From positions 24,994-88,993 of IMG/VR virus record IMGVR_UViG_3300025154_000063: a stretch of 64,000 nt of DNA. One strand, 5' to 3'. Position numbers and translations under genes: made by a program. The notes below the pieces were generated by a model. That model saw only the letters and a list, made by a program, of their open reading frames with translations, ran no database searches and was not told the origin of the DNA. Positions 55,326-64,000 of the stretch are shown here, piece by piece (positions within the stretch are counted from its first letter, which is position 1; each line of letters starts with the position of its first letter). Origin of the DNA: a virus.

Positions 55326-57653
55326 ATGACAATTAGTACAGCAGAGATTAATCAACTAAAAGCATACTTCCTATCAAAAGATGGTGGAGCTGTAACTGGT
55401 CATATATTACCATCCACTACAGAGGATTATAATCTTGGTTCTCCTACTCAGAGGTGGGACACTATTTATGCACGTGAAATTGTAGTAGACGTTGGTGGTG
55501 GTGGTGGAGAAACCCTTGATGCTGAAACTGTACAGGGTTTTGGAGCATCTGCATTACCTGTTGCAGAAACATTACTAGCTCTTGATGTGAATGCTCAGTA
55601 TCCATCTTCTGTATATGCCGAAGCACTATTAATTGATGGTACACGACAACTTAATGGTAGCATGGCCGTTATAGCAGGAGCTACCATTGATGGTATTGAC
55701 CTAAGTACACATGTCCACACTGGCGTTGCTGGCAGTGGTGGCAAAGTAACCCATGGCGACTTGTTATCTTTGGACGCAGATGACCACCCACACTATGCTC
55801 AACGTGCTCAGGATGAAATCATCACTGGTGACTGGATGTTTACTCACCTTGTTGACAGGTCAGCAGGTTGGATGTTCTTACCAGATGAAAAGAAATTCAC
55901 AGCCGTTCCACATAACTTATCAATGTATGCCGATGCAGATAAAGCATCTCTTGAGCTCGGTGAAGTAATTGCTACAGAACCTGCTATATTACTGTATGAT
56001 GATAACACACCAACTTCTTATTTAAAGGTTGGTCGTGGAGATATTTCTGTTACACTAAGTGCTACTGACCCAAATTATAGAATGTGGGCTGGCAACGAAA
56101 CTGCTGCCACAGCCCCATTTAGAATTTCTACTGATGGTACTACAACAATTCACGGGGCTAACATCTATGGTAACCTAGAAAGTAATAACTATGTTGCCGA
56201 ACAGAAGGGTTGGCACTTAGATGAAAGTGGGTTTGCTGAATTTGGAAATGTAAATGTTCGTGGTAGAATTACTTCTGTTGTATATCAGAAACTTCTAGCC
56301 AGCGCTGTGTCAGGTCGGCAGATATTCACAGATGGTGCTGTAGTAGCAGTAGAGATAGATGCAACAACAACAACAGTATATTTTAAAGAAGACTCATTCT
56401 TAAGGAATGACTTTGTTCAGTTTATACAGGGTGATAGGAGTGAATGGATTCAAATATTAAGTGACCCTGTTATTGTTGGGGATAACTTTGAATATATTGT
56501 ATCCCGTGACCTAGAAGGTATAGGTGGGGCTATCCACTATGTTGGCGAGACAGCTGTTCGCAAGGGTACTGCTACCAGCGTTGAAGCGGTCTCTCTGTTC
56601 AGTGACCCAGACAACGGGTTCGGAGCACTCGGTTTCGGTGGTGGTAGTTACTCTGCTCTCGGTGGTTTTATGACCATTGAGGGAGACCGTAACTATGGCC
56701 CATATTTTGCTGTTACTCGTAGGTTTGGTGCAGATTATAATCAATTAGAGGATGTTGTTCGTATTGGAAGGCTAGCTAACTTTCTTGGAATAGCAACAGA
56801 CGAATATGGTATTGGTGTTGGTGATGTTAATAGATACTTTATGTATGATGCTATCAATGGTTTACAGATTAAGACAGCCGGCGGCAGTACATCACTAGAT
56901 GACAATGGTATTTCATCAGACCAATTTGCTTTAGGTATTGTTGTTTCTCCACCAGCATACGTTGATGGTTATGCAAACTTATACTTTGATGACACATCAC
57001 AGGCTGTGCATGTTCGTGTTAAGGATGGTGCATACGAGAGTGATATGGCATTAACACCATCTTCTGCCGCCACAGGCGCAGAAGTTACAGCTGGTACAAA
57101 CAATACTAAATTTGCAACACCCCTTGCTTTGGCAGATGCTGGTGTTAATGTTCCAACCCCTGCTGCAAGCACAACTGTGGCTGGTAAAGTAGAAATAGCC
57201 ATAGCATCTGAGATAGATACTGGAACAGACACTGGAAGGGCGATTAGTCCAGACTCCTTAGCCGGCAGTAATCTTGGTATTAGATATGCTCAGATAGCTG
57301 TATTTTTGGCAACAAGTGACATAGAAACTGGTGATGGTAAAGCATATTTTGTTGTGCCTCCTGCTCTGGCTGGTATGAATTTAGTAAGTGTTCATGCAAA
57401 AGTAATTACAGCAGGAACAACAAATACTACAGATATTCAGATTGCTAATGTAACTGATGCCGTTGATATGTTGTCAACAAAGATAACAATTGACTCTGCC
57501 GAGACTGGTTCTGATACAGCGGTAACACCAGCCGTGATAAATGGTACTTATGATGATGTTGCTGCTTATGATTTACTTAGAATAGATGTTGATGCTAAAA
57601 GCACTACAGCTCCTAAAGGGCTTATAGTTACTTTTGGTTTTCAGTTACCTTAA
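55326..57653 (+). CDS. Tail fibre / tip protein
   Basis: 775 residues. Starts with fibre-type motifs (YNLGSPTQRWDTIYARE and DLSTHVHTG), has Gly/Ala/Ser-rich beta repeats throughout, and ends with a compact beta domain. The HTHVH-like DLSTHVHTG and DADDHPHYAQRA stretches are common in receptor-binding fibres. Confidence 0.8.
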   Translation: MTISTAEINQLKAYFLSKDGGAVTGHILPSTTEDYNLGSPTQRWDTIYAREIVVDVGGGGGETLDAETVQGFGASALPVAETLLALDVNAQYPSSVYAEALLIDGTRQLNGSMAVIAGATIDGIDLSTHVHTGVAGSGGKVTHGDLLSLDADDHPHYAQRAQDEIITGDWMFTHLVDRSAGWMFLPDEKKFTAVPHNLSMYADADKASLELGEVIATEPAILLYDDNTPTSYLKVGRGDISVTLSATDPNYRMWAGNETAATAPFRISTDGTTTIHGANIYGNLESNNYVAEQKGWHLDESGFAEFGNVNVRGRITSVVYQKLLASAVSGRQIFTDGAVVAVEIDATTTTVYFKEDSFLRNDFVQFIQGDRSEWIQILSDPVIVGDNFEYIVSRDLEGIGGAIHYVGETAVRKGTATSVEAVSLFSDPDNGFGALGFGGGSYSALGGFMTIEGDRNYGPYFAVTRRFGADYNQLEDVVRIGRLANFLGIATDEYGIGVGDVNRYFMYDAINGLQIKTAGGSTSLDDNGISSDQFALGIVVSPPAYVDGYANLYFDDTSQAVHVRVKDGAYESDMALTPSSAATGAEVTAGTNNTKFATPLALADAGVNVPTPAASTTVAGKVEIAIASEIDTGTDTGRAISPDSLAGSNLGIRYAQIAVFLATSDIETGDGKAYFVVPPALAGMNLVSVHAKVITAGTTNTTDIQIANVTDAVDMLSTKITIDSAETGSDTAVTPAVINGTYDDVAAYDLLRIDVDAKSTTAPKGLIVTFGFQLP

Positions 57654-57666
57654 TGAAAGAGAATAC

Positions 57667-58296
57667 ATGCCAATAAGTTTATTGTCTCACGACGGTGCAT
57701 ATAACTCAAGCAGCAAAACAATAGTTATACCTTCTGGTACAACATTATTAATTGTTCATGCTATGGGTCAGATAACTGGTATGACTGTTAATGGTGTTTC
57801 TATATATGATACCTATTTATATAGAAGTTTGTCTATACCACAAAATCATGGTTTTACTCATGTATTTTATATGTTTGACCCACCAATAGGTTCAGTTCCT
57901 TTTGCTTTAACTACCTCTGGTGGGTATAGAGCATTTACTATTACATATTGGTCTGGCGAAGACCGAAGTAATACTTTTTCTGCAGTAAGCTCAATGACTG
58001 ATGAGGCAACGGATACTACTCCACATGTCACAATGACTGGTTTAAATACAAGGAACGGTGTATCCTTTTTACAAATGGGGTCTTATAATAATGTTGGGTC
58101 AACTGGTGACAGCCCACAAATAGACCTCACAGAATATAGAGGAAACTTTGCTGGTTCTAGTTGTTCATATATGCAACATACAGCAGAAACAGAAACCATG
58201 GGATTTACCCTTTCTGGAACATCGTGGATTGGGATGAGTGCTTTTGTTATCTATGCTAAACCATCTTTTATACCAAATATTATTAATATAATATAA
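57667..58296 (+). CDS. Beta-rich tail-associated protein, 209 aa
   Basis: Start at 57667 with AAAGAGA upstream. Pattern of all-beta carbohydrate-binding modules (IVIPSGTTLLIVHAMG...GVSFLQMGSYNN). Likely fibre accessory or receptor-binding domain. Confidence 0.62.
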   Translation: MPISLLSHDGAYNSSSKTIVIPSGTTLLIVHAMGQITGMTVNGVSIYDTYLYRSLSIPQNHGFTHVFYMFDPPIGSVPFALTTSGGYRAFTITYWSGEDRSNTFSAVSSMTDEATDTTPHVTMTGLNTRNGVSFLQMGSYNNVGSTGDSPQIDLTEYRGNFAGSSCSYMQHTAETETMGFTLSGTSWIGMSAFVIYAKPSFIPNIINII

Positions 58297-58320
58297 TTAA
58301 ATTATGTCCAACTATGTAAT

Positions 58321-58335
58321 AAAATGATTGTAGAT
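58321..58335 (+). promoter_or_regulatory. ATGATTGTAG motif in tail-fibre region
   Basis: AAAATGATTGTAGAT, about 62 bases before the 58397 gene. Confidence 0.5.
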
Positions 58336-58396
58336 ACTGACTGAGGATTATTCCTCAATAACTTGATTTTTATTAAATAATTCTCGGAGGATTATA

Positions 58397-58819
58397 ATGG
58401 CAGCTTTTGTAAAATTTGAAGCTTTTACTGAACATTTGGCTGAAAAGGTTCATAACTTGGGGGCAGATGCTTTAACAATTGCCTTATCTAATGATGCACC
58501 AAGTGCATCACTTGATGCAGTTTTAGCAGATTTGACATCACAAGTGTCTTATGCAAACTGTTCAGCCCGTGTTCCAACAATATCTGGTTCTGTACAAACG
58601 GGTGGTGTATACAAGTTAACTCTAGCTGACTTGGTTTTGACAGCCTCAGGTGGCTCAGTTGGGCCATTTAGGTATATTATTCTCTATAATGATACTCCTA
58701 CTTCACCAGCAGACCCACTAATAGGGTATTATGATTATGGTTCAAGCATTACCTTGTTGACTGGTGAAACACTTACTATTAACTTTGATGATGCTAACGG
58801 TGTGCTTACTATAACATAA
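58397..58819 (+). CDS. Minor tail/structural protein, 140 aa
   Basis: CGGAGG before the ATG. Begins VKFEAFTEHLAEKVHNLGAD, a motif I recognise from a widespread phage tail-associated family, then beta strands. Followed by a hairpin. Confidence 0.72.
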   Translation: MAAFVKFEAFTEHLAEKVHNLGADALTIALSNDAPSASLDAVLADLTSQVSYANCSARVPTISGSVQTGGVYKLTLADLVLTASGGSVGPFRYIILYNDTPTSPADPLIGYYDYGSSITLLTGETLTINFDDANGVLTIT

Positions 58820-58871
58820 TTATTATGTATATGTATAGTAATCATAAAACCTAGTAGGAAAGTACTATACT

Positions 58872-58904
58872 ATTCTCCGCATAGTCACAAGCTTTGCGGA
58901 GAAT
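58872..58904 (+). terminator. Terminator-like hairpin
   Basis: Ten-base perfect stem ATTCTCCGCA/TGCGGAGAAT with a 13-base loop. The tail is TTCATATAA, not a clean U run. Confidence 0.65.
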
Positions 58905-58935
58905 TTCATATAAAATAGAATTTTGGAGATAAGAC

Positions 58936-59550
58936 ATGCCTGTATTACAGCCTAGTGAATATGATATAAGTTATTTTGATGGGAGACTAGCAACTCTTTC
59001 ACATAATGCTGGCTATACTGTTTATAATAGGTGGCAAAGAGTGAGTAGTGATTATGTTCCAGCAGAACAATCTACTGGAGAATTTTGGAAAGACATGGCA
59101 CTGAGATATAATATTGACCACTCTCTTCAAAATAAAAAAGTATTGGAAATTGGTTGTGCTAAAGGGTTTATTGTAGAGGCCTTAAGAGATTTGGGGGTAA
59201 ATGCTTACGGTATTGATGTTTCAGAATATGCAATAAGTTGTGCTAGGGAAGACATTAAACCATACTTAACAGTAGCAGATGCCAGAACTTATCTATCTAA
59301 CTATTCTAATAGAGAATTTGCTTTATTATTTTCAAGGAGAACTCTATCCTGTTTTACCAATGCTGAAATTACCAGTATGGTAACACAGATGAATAGAATT
59401 GCAGTTCAACAAGTTCACTCTGTTTGGGAGGGAGATAACCCCCTGTATTACAATGTTATGCCAATACAAACCTTTGTAGATACCTTTGCTTGGAAAAAAG
59501 GTACTATTTTTGTAAATGCTGATAAAATGGCAACAATTTATAGGAAGTAA
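58936..59550 (+). CDS. SAM-dependent methyltransferase
   Basis: 204 residues, TGGAG before the ATG. Class I motifs: motif I LEIGCAKGF near residue 69, motif II GIDVSEYAI near residue 92, motif III VADARTYL near residue 114, and ALLFSRRTLSCF. Target not shown. Lies among tail genes, so it may methylate a fibre or host glycan/protein. Confidence 0.8.
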   Translation: MPVLQPSEYDISYFDGRLATLSHNAGYTVYNRWQRVSSDYVPAEQSTGEFWKDMALRYNIDHSLQNKKVLEIGCAKGFIVEALRDLGVNAYGIDVSEYAISCAREDIKPYLTVADARTYLSNYSNREFALLFSRRTLSCFTNAEITSMVTQMNRIAVQQVHSVWEGDNPLYYNVMPIQTFVDTFAWKKGTIFVNADKMATIYRK

Positions 59551-59552
59551 TA

Positions 59553-62500
59553 ATGGCTGCTGTGCAAGTAACTAGTGCAAACAATAATAATATTGATAAT
59601 GGAAACCGTGTATGTGTAAGAACATCTGCTGGTATTCCATATGTAGTTCTTGTTGATGCTACTGATGGTTCTATAGAAGTATGGAAAGGAAATTCTTCAA
59701 CCCCAACTTCTTGGACAGAACAAGATACTGCCAATAACCCCGATGCTACTACCTATGGGTCAGTGTCTGCCGCTATTGACTCTACTGGAATTATTCATAT
59801 AGTTTTTATGGAATATATTTCTAAATCTGATGATTTGGAATATATAACTTTTAATACAAACACAGATGTATTTGCTGGTGCTGAAACAATAAATGCTGAC
59901 TTAGGCGTTCAATCTATTTCTATTGTTACGCTGTATACAGCAATTGCCATTGATAGTAATGATATTCCTCATATAGCTTATGTGGGTGTGGAAGCTAACG
60001 CAGGCTCACTTGGTAAGGTTGTTAGATATAATAACAGAATAGGTGGAGCTTGGAATACTTCGGGTGTTGAAGTTGAAGGACAAACATCAAATCTAGACTG
60101 TACTTATCCAGATATAGCTATTACAAATGAAAATATACCTGTTATCTCTTATACAAATTCTGAAAACTCTGAACTTTGTAGAGCTGTTGGAAATTTAAAT
60201 GATGCCACTTCATTTACTTTGATAGTCTTAGATACTTCTGCTCTTAATTCTGGTAGGACTTCTATTTGTGTAGATAATTTAAATAATATTTACGTTGCTG
60301 GACTGGACAGTGATGGAAAAGTAATGGTCTATAATGGAACTACTCAGAGACTAACCACTAATAGTGGTGGTGACCCCTCAATACTGTGGAGAAGTTCAGG
60401 ACTATATCTTTTTTATACAGATAGTGCACAGGATATTGTATATCAGGTTTCAACAGACGGTGGAGTAAACTGGTCTACAAAAACTGTTTTAGAAACAGGC
60501 ACACTTAGTTATGCAAGAGCTAGATGGTCTACATATGCAAATTTTAATGCTCGTCCTACAGTAGCTTTAAATACTCCTACAAATACACAAGAGATTACCG
60601 ATACTACCCCAGATTTAAAATTTACTGGTACAGATACAGATACATATATAGACTATGTATTCAGGGATAATATAGGGGAAGGTATATTGTGGAATACTTT
60701 AACAGTATCAGGAGATACAATTGATTATGAAATACAGGTTGATACTGTTAATACTTTTGATAGTCTTGGTGTTGTTACTGGTTCTCCAGCAATAGATGGT
60801 GATACAACGTCAAGTGCATCACTAACAAGATTAAATACCATTAATCCTGTATCAACTGCTGGAACAATAACAGTCGTAGAAATTTTTGCTGCTCTTGAGA
60901 TGACAGGTGTTAAAGTTGGAACTTTTTATGGAAGTGGAACAAGTTGGCAGTGTAGAAGTTTTGCCTCATTAGGGACTGTTACTGCTGGAAGTAAACAGAG
61001 ATTCACAGGTTTAAGTATTACTGCAGAAGTTGGAGATATTTTGGGAATATACTACACTAGTGGGTCTATTGAATCCACAACAGCGTGGACTACTAGTGTA
61101 GCATCTCTTTTTCGTTCAGCAGACAATTTTAGTAATGGTGTTCAAACCTATACTTCAAGTACTAAATTGCTAAGTTTTTGTAGTGTTGGTACTATTATTA
61201 GTGCTGTGTCAGATGAGCATACAGGTTTTTCAGCTGGAGCTTCACACCCGACAGCCTCTGGTGTTGAACAGACTTATACTGTACAATCAGACTTAACAGT
61301 ACCAGATACCTATTATTGGAGAGTAAGAGCAAAAGACCCTTTCGGGAGCAATACTTTTGGGGAGTGGTCATCCGTATACTCTTTTGATTTAGCAGATACT
61401 GGACATACACCATTAGATGCCACACCAAATAAAGCCCTGTCTCTATCTGGTATTGGTGTCTCACTACTATATGGTCGTAAGCTTGATGCCACACCAAACA
61501 AGGAATATACCTTAGATGGTAAAGTTGTATCCTTTAATAAAGGTATACTTTTTGATATAACAACCGGCAGCTTTTTAATAGACCCAGTATCTAGTATATT
61601 TACTACACAGCGGGCAATACCAACAGCTGTGTTAGAGTTAATATTGTCTTTAAAAAGCTCTGAATTTGCAAAGAACTCTAAGTTAAACACTAATGTTGGT
61701 ACTATTGTACATGATGGAAAAACAATAGAGTTACTTCGTTCAGCATTAATTAGTGCCGAGCTATATGAGGCATCACTTTCTGGTATATCTAATAGTTATT
61801 TGTATAATAAATACCTGTCTACAGACGTTCTTAACATCGAGTTGGTTGGTATTCCTCCACAACTAATTAATAATCATCCTCTTAATGCTGTTGTTGGTGC
61901 ACTGACATTGAATGGAATAGTCAGTGAATTATTACACAATAAAACTTTTAATGCCAATATTACAACTTTCAGTATGTCTGGTAGTGCTTTACTGTTTGCT
62001 ATTGGTAAAGCTATTGATGCTGGTGTTGGGGCTTTTTCTGTGCAAGGAATTAATAATCTACTTTCACGCACCTATCAACTAACTACTACAGTAAATGCTA
62101 CAAACCTTTCTGGAAAACAACTTGATTTTTATCGTGGATTATTAACAACTATTGATAGTTTATCTTTATCATTATCTGGAATTAATACTGGACTTTTCCG
62201 TGGTAGAATGGTATCAGTAAATACTGGTGAGCTATCCATGGCTGGTCAAGCAGTAGAATTACTGCAACAAAAAATATTAACGGCAGCAGTATTAGACTTC
62301 TTGGTGTCTGGAATTGGTATATCTTTCAGCTCAGAGGCGATATTAAATGCCTCTACTAATGCCCTATCAATGGCTCTTATTGATGCTGCACTTATTTATG
62401 CTAGACTATTTTCACCTACTGTTACCACATTCTCAACAAGCAACCCAGCAACCAGCCTACATGCAGACAGATTACTGCAGGCGGTTGTACAAACCTATAC

Positions 62501-63302
62501 CTATAGTGGAATAAATAGTACCTTTATAAGGGATTATGCACTAGCTACTACCGTGGCTGGCATTGTGGTTGATGCTCTTAGTACAGGCATACTTGCTGGA
62601 AGAAAACTATCCCCAGAAACTGTGTCAGTATTAATTAGTGGTAAAGTATCTTTGTTTGATAGGACTCGTGTATTAACAGCAGATGTATTTTCTCTTGTGT
62701 TAAGTGGTATTGCTGTTGGTATTTTAAAGCTTGGTAATCAAACACTTATTGCAGATGTATACAATGCCATAGTAGCAATGCAAAATAACTTGCTGTCTTA
62801 TGGAAGATATATGCCAGCAGTGTTGTCTCAGCTGTCCCTTGGTTTACAGGACACTGGGCTACAAGCCAGCAGAATGTTAAACATAAGTAAATATAACACA
62901 TCTATTTCTGGTCTTACTACTGGATTGAAATCCAATAGGTTATTATTATCTGCTGTTGGTGCAGTTACTGTTAGTGGGCAGGGTACTACATTCAATGTTG
63001 ACAGACTTTTGTCAGCTATAAAGAGTAGCTTTGGTGTAGAATTTGTTGATGCACTTTTGTCGTACATACCACTCACAAGTTACAATATTAATGCTGTAAC
63101 TGGTGAGATTACAATAGGGTTTGAGGAAATAATGCACGCTCTATTTTTGCTTGGTCAGCAGGATGGGGTTAGGGTTAAGGGTAGGGGGGTAATAAAGCCC
63201 ATAAAGAGACAAGTAATTACACCTGACTTTTCAATTGTAGATATAGTAGAGCAAGCTAATAGAAACAATATAGTTGTAGAAGACCAACATTTTAATAATT
63301 AA
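59553..63302 (+). CDS. Giant repeat-rich adhesin-like tail fibre, 1249 aa
   Basis: N-terminal about 340 residues look like a beta-propeller (repeated DSTGIIHIVFM, DSNDIPHIAYV, NENIPVISYT, DNLNNIYVAGL blades). Then Fn3-like parts with TPTNTQEITDTTPDLKFTG and VPDTYYWRVRAKDPFG. The C-terminal about 600 residues are degenerate 20-24 residue beta repeats (GRKLDATPNKALSLSGIG type). Probably a host-binding fibre. Confidence 0.8.
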   Translation: MAAVQVTSANNNNIDNGNRVCVRTSAGIPYVVLVDATDGSIEVWKGNSSTPTSWTEQDTANNPDATTYGSVSAAIDSTGIIHIVFMEYISKSDDLEYITFNTNTDVFAGAETINADLGVQSISIVTLYTAIAIDSNDIPHIAYVGVEANAGSLGKVVRYNNRIGGAWNTSGVEVEGQTSNLDCTYPDIAITNENIPVISYTNSENSELCRAVGNLNDATSFTLIVLDTSALNSGRTSICVDNLNNIYVAGLDSDGKVMVYNGTTQRLTTNSGGDPSILWRSSGLYLFYTDSAQDIVYQVSTDGGVNWSTKTVLETGTLSYARARWSTYANFNARPTVALNTPTNTQEITDTTPDLKFTGTDTDTYIDYVFRDNIGEGILWNTLTVSGDTIDYEIQVDTVNTFDSLGVVTGSPAIDGDTTSSASLTRLNTINPVSTAGTITVVEIFAALEMTGVKVGTFYGSGTSWQCRSFASLGTVTAGSKQRFTGLSITAEVGDILGIYYTSGSIESTTAWTTSVASLFRSADNFSNGVQTYTSSTKLLSFCSVGTIISAVSDEHTGFSAGASHPTASGVEQTYTVQSDLTVPDTYYWRVRAKDPFGSNTFGEWSSVYSFDLADTGHTPLDATPNKALSLSGIGVSLLYGRKLDATPNKEYTLDGKVVSFNKGILFDITTGSFLIDPVSSIFTTQRAIPTAVLELILSLKSSEFAKNSKLNTNVGTIVHDGKTIELLRSALISAELYEASLSGISNSYLYNKYLSTDVLNIELVGIPPQLINNHPLNAVVGALTLNGIVSELLHNKTFNANITTFSMSGSALLFAIGKAIDAGVGAFSVQGINNLLSRTYQLTTTVNATNLSGKQLDFYRGLLTTIDSLSLSLSGINTGLFRGRMVSVNTGELSMAGQAVELLQQKILTAAVLDFLVSGIGISFSSEAILNASTNALSMALIDAALIYARLFSPTVTTFSTSNPATSLHADRLLQAVVQTYTYSGINSTFIRDYALATTVAGIVVDALSTGILAGRKLSPETVSVLISGKVSLFDRTRVLTADVFSLVLSGIAVGILKLGNQTLIADVYNAIVAMQNNLLSYGRYMPAVLSQLSLGLQDTGLQASRMLNISKYNTSISGLTTGLKSNRLLLSAVGAVTVSGQGTTFNVDRLLSAIKSSFGVEFVDALLSYIPLTSYNINAVTGEITIGFEEIMHALFLLGQQDGVRVKGRGVIKPIKRQVITPDFSIVDIVEQANRNNIVVEDQHFNN

Positions 63303-63313
63303 TTGGAGTTGAA

Positions 63314-63607
63314 ATGTCTCAAATAATAATACTAGATAAACACCAATCTAAAGCAGAAATACGTCAGTGGGGTGTTGACTTTACACTTGACCTGCAGACA
63401 GGAGTTACTGTATCATCTGCCACAGCTACACATATTCCACCTTCCGGTACACCAACAACTCCGGTTGTGGGTGGTATCGTTGACAATGTTGTTCAGGTAC
63501 AATTAGGCCCTGTTTCTGTTACAGGTGAACATGTTCTTTCTGTAATAGCAACATATTCAAATGGAGAAAAATCAGAAGTACGCTTGAAAATAAGCGTTGA
63601 CTTTTAA
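63314..63607 (+). CDS. Beta-sandwich tail accessory protein, 97 aa
   Basis: TGGAG before the ATG. Predicted Ig-like fold (VDFTLDLQTGVTVSSATATH...HVLSVIATYSNGEKSE). Typical small protein near phage fibres. Confidence 0.68.
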   Translation: MSQIIILDKHQSKAEIRQWGVDFTLDLQTGVTVSSATATHIPPSGTPTTPVVGGIVDNVVQVQLGPVSVTGEHVLSVIATYSNGEKSEVRLKISVDF

Positions 63608-63619
63608 TAGGAGTAACAA

Positions 63620-64000
63620 ATGACAATTCCAAGTGCTGTTAATTATCCAGCTAGCTTAGATGACGACGATACCCTGTTTGGTAATCCTGTTGACCAGATT
63701 ACTTTAACACTGGCTACTGATATGGGTTTAGCCGATACTACTGTTGAGGTAGATGAGGCTATTGATAATATTAATCTTCCTACCCTTCTTGTTTTTAATA
63801 CTGGTGAAGTAGTTTTTGCTACATCATCAGTACCTGCTACTAAGACCTTTACAGTTGAGCGCAGCCTTTCTATTGGTCATACTAATGGTGAGGCAATTCG
63901 TTTATCTGTAAGTGCAGAGTATATTAAACAGATTAAGAGAGCTTTACTTGCAATTGAAACTGAATTGGGTACTGACCCAGCAGGGACTTTTACTAATGTA
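63620..64000 (+). CDS. Tail fibre-type protein, 5' part, runs off window
   Basis: AGGAG before the ATG. 127 codons with no stop. Begins MTIPSAVNYPASLDDDDTLF and contains KQIKRALLAIETELGTDPAG, a motif frequent at the start of phage fibre repeats. Confidence 0.72.
   Translation, partial: MTIPSAVNYPASLDDDDTLFGNPVDQITLTLATDMGLADTTVEVDEAIDNINLPTLLVFNTGEVVFATSSVPATKTFTVERSLSIGHTNGEAIRLSVSAEYIKQIKRALLAIETELGTDPAGTFTNV

Noticed and set aside
1-64000. CRISPR array, insertion sequence, integrase or attachment site
   Set aside because: No regular direct-repeat array, no transposase or recombinase motifs and no lysogeny genes were seen.

Overview
This window is a 64 kb piece of a tailed double-stranded DNA phage (siphovirus type). 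The low-to-medium GC content, near-consensus sigma-A type promoters (TTGACA, 17 bp, TATAAT) and AGGAGG ribosome binding sites before almost every gene suggest a low-GC Gram-positive host, but this is inference. No integrase, repressor or attachment site is visible, so a virulent lifestyle is likely. Both ends cut through genes.

Layout. (1) 1-14.5 kb, minus strand: dense, overlapping small early genes, mostly unknown, with a Gp88-like protein, an ArdC-like antirestriction protein, a tyrosine-phosphatase-like protein, many CxxC zinc-ribbon proteins and several very small membrane proteins. Within it, 10.8-11.8 kb has no genes but carries a perfect promoter, a terminator and two stretches that look like large structured RNAs. 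(2) 14.5-22.5 kb, minus strand: a tRNA array in which I recognise 32 tRNA genes covering all 20 amino acids. RtcB RNA ligase, a TET-associated-type glycosyltransferase, an HNH endonuclease and small genes are interspersed. Two elements in this array fold as circularly permuted tRNAs lacking an anticodon, and several other inter-tRNA gaps are strongly structured. (3) 22.6-34.4 kb, minus strand: nucleotide and nucleic-acid metabolism: ThyX, a second (DraRnl-type) RNA ligase, PD-(D/E)XK nucleases, a metallophosphoesterase, an Nmad1-domain protein, MazG, a class II ribonucleotide reductase interrupted by an in-frame stop, HNH and SSB. (4) 34.4-64 kb, plus strand: a sigma-region-4-like protein, small and large terminase, a structured noncoding region at 37.7-38.06 kb, a lipoprotein, portal, protease-scaffold, major capsid, head-tail connectors, tail tube, tail chaperones with a -1 frameshift, a 1370-residue tape measure and tail tip/fibre genes, with a methyltransferase among the fibres.

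How it works together. Divergent promoters at 34.4 kb separate leftward early/metabolic genes from rightward late genes. A recurring motif (ATGATTGTAG-like) just upstream of several late units, and once on the minus strand ahead of the tRNA array, is a candidate phage-specific late promoter. The full tRNA set together with two different RNA ligases suggests defence against, or repair of, tRNA cleavage. The glycosyltransferase, Nmad1 protein, ThyX and MazG suggest a modified DNA base. The most unusual content is RNA: permuted tRNAs, odd tRNA architectures, and two or three large structured noncoding RNAs.
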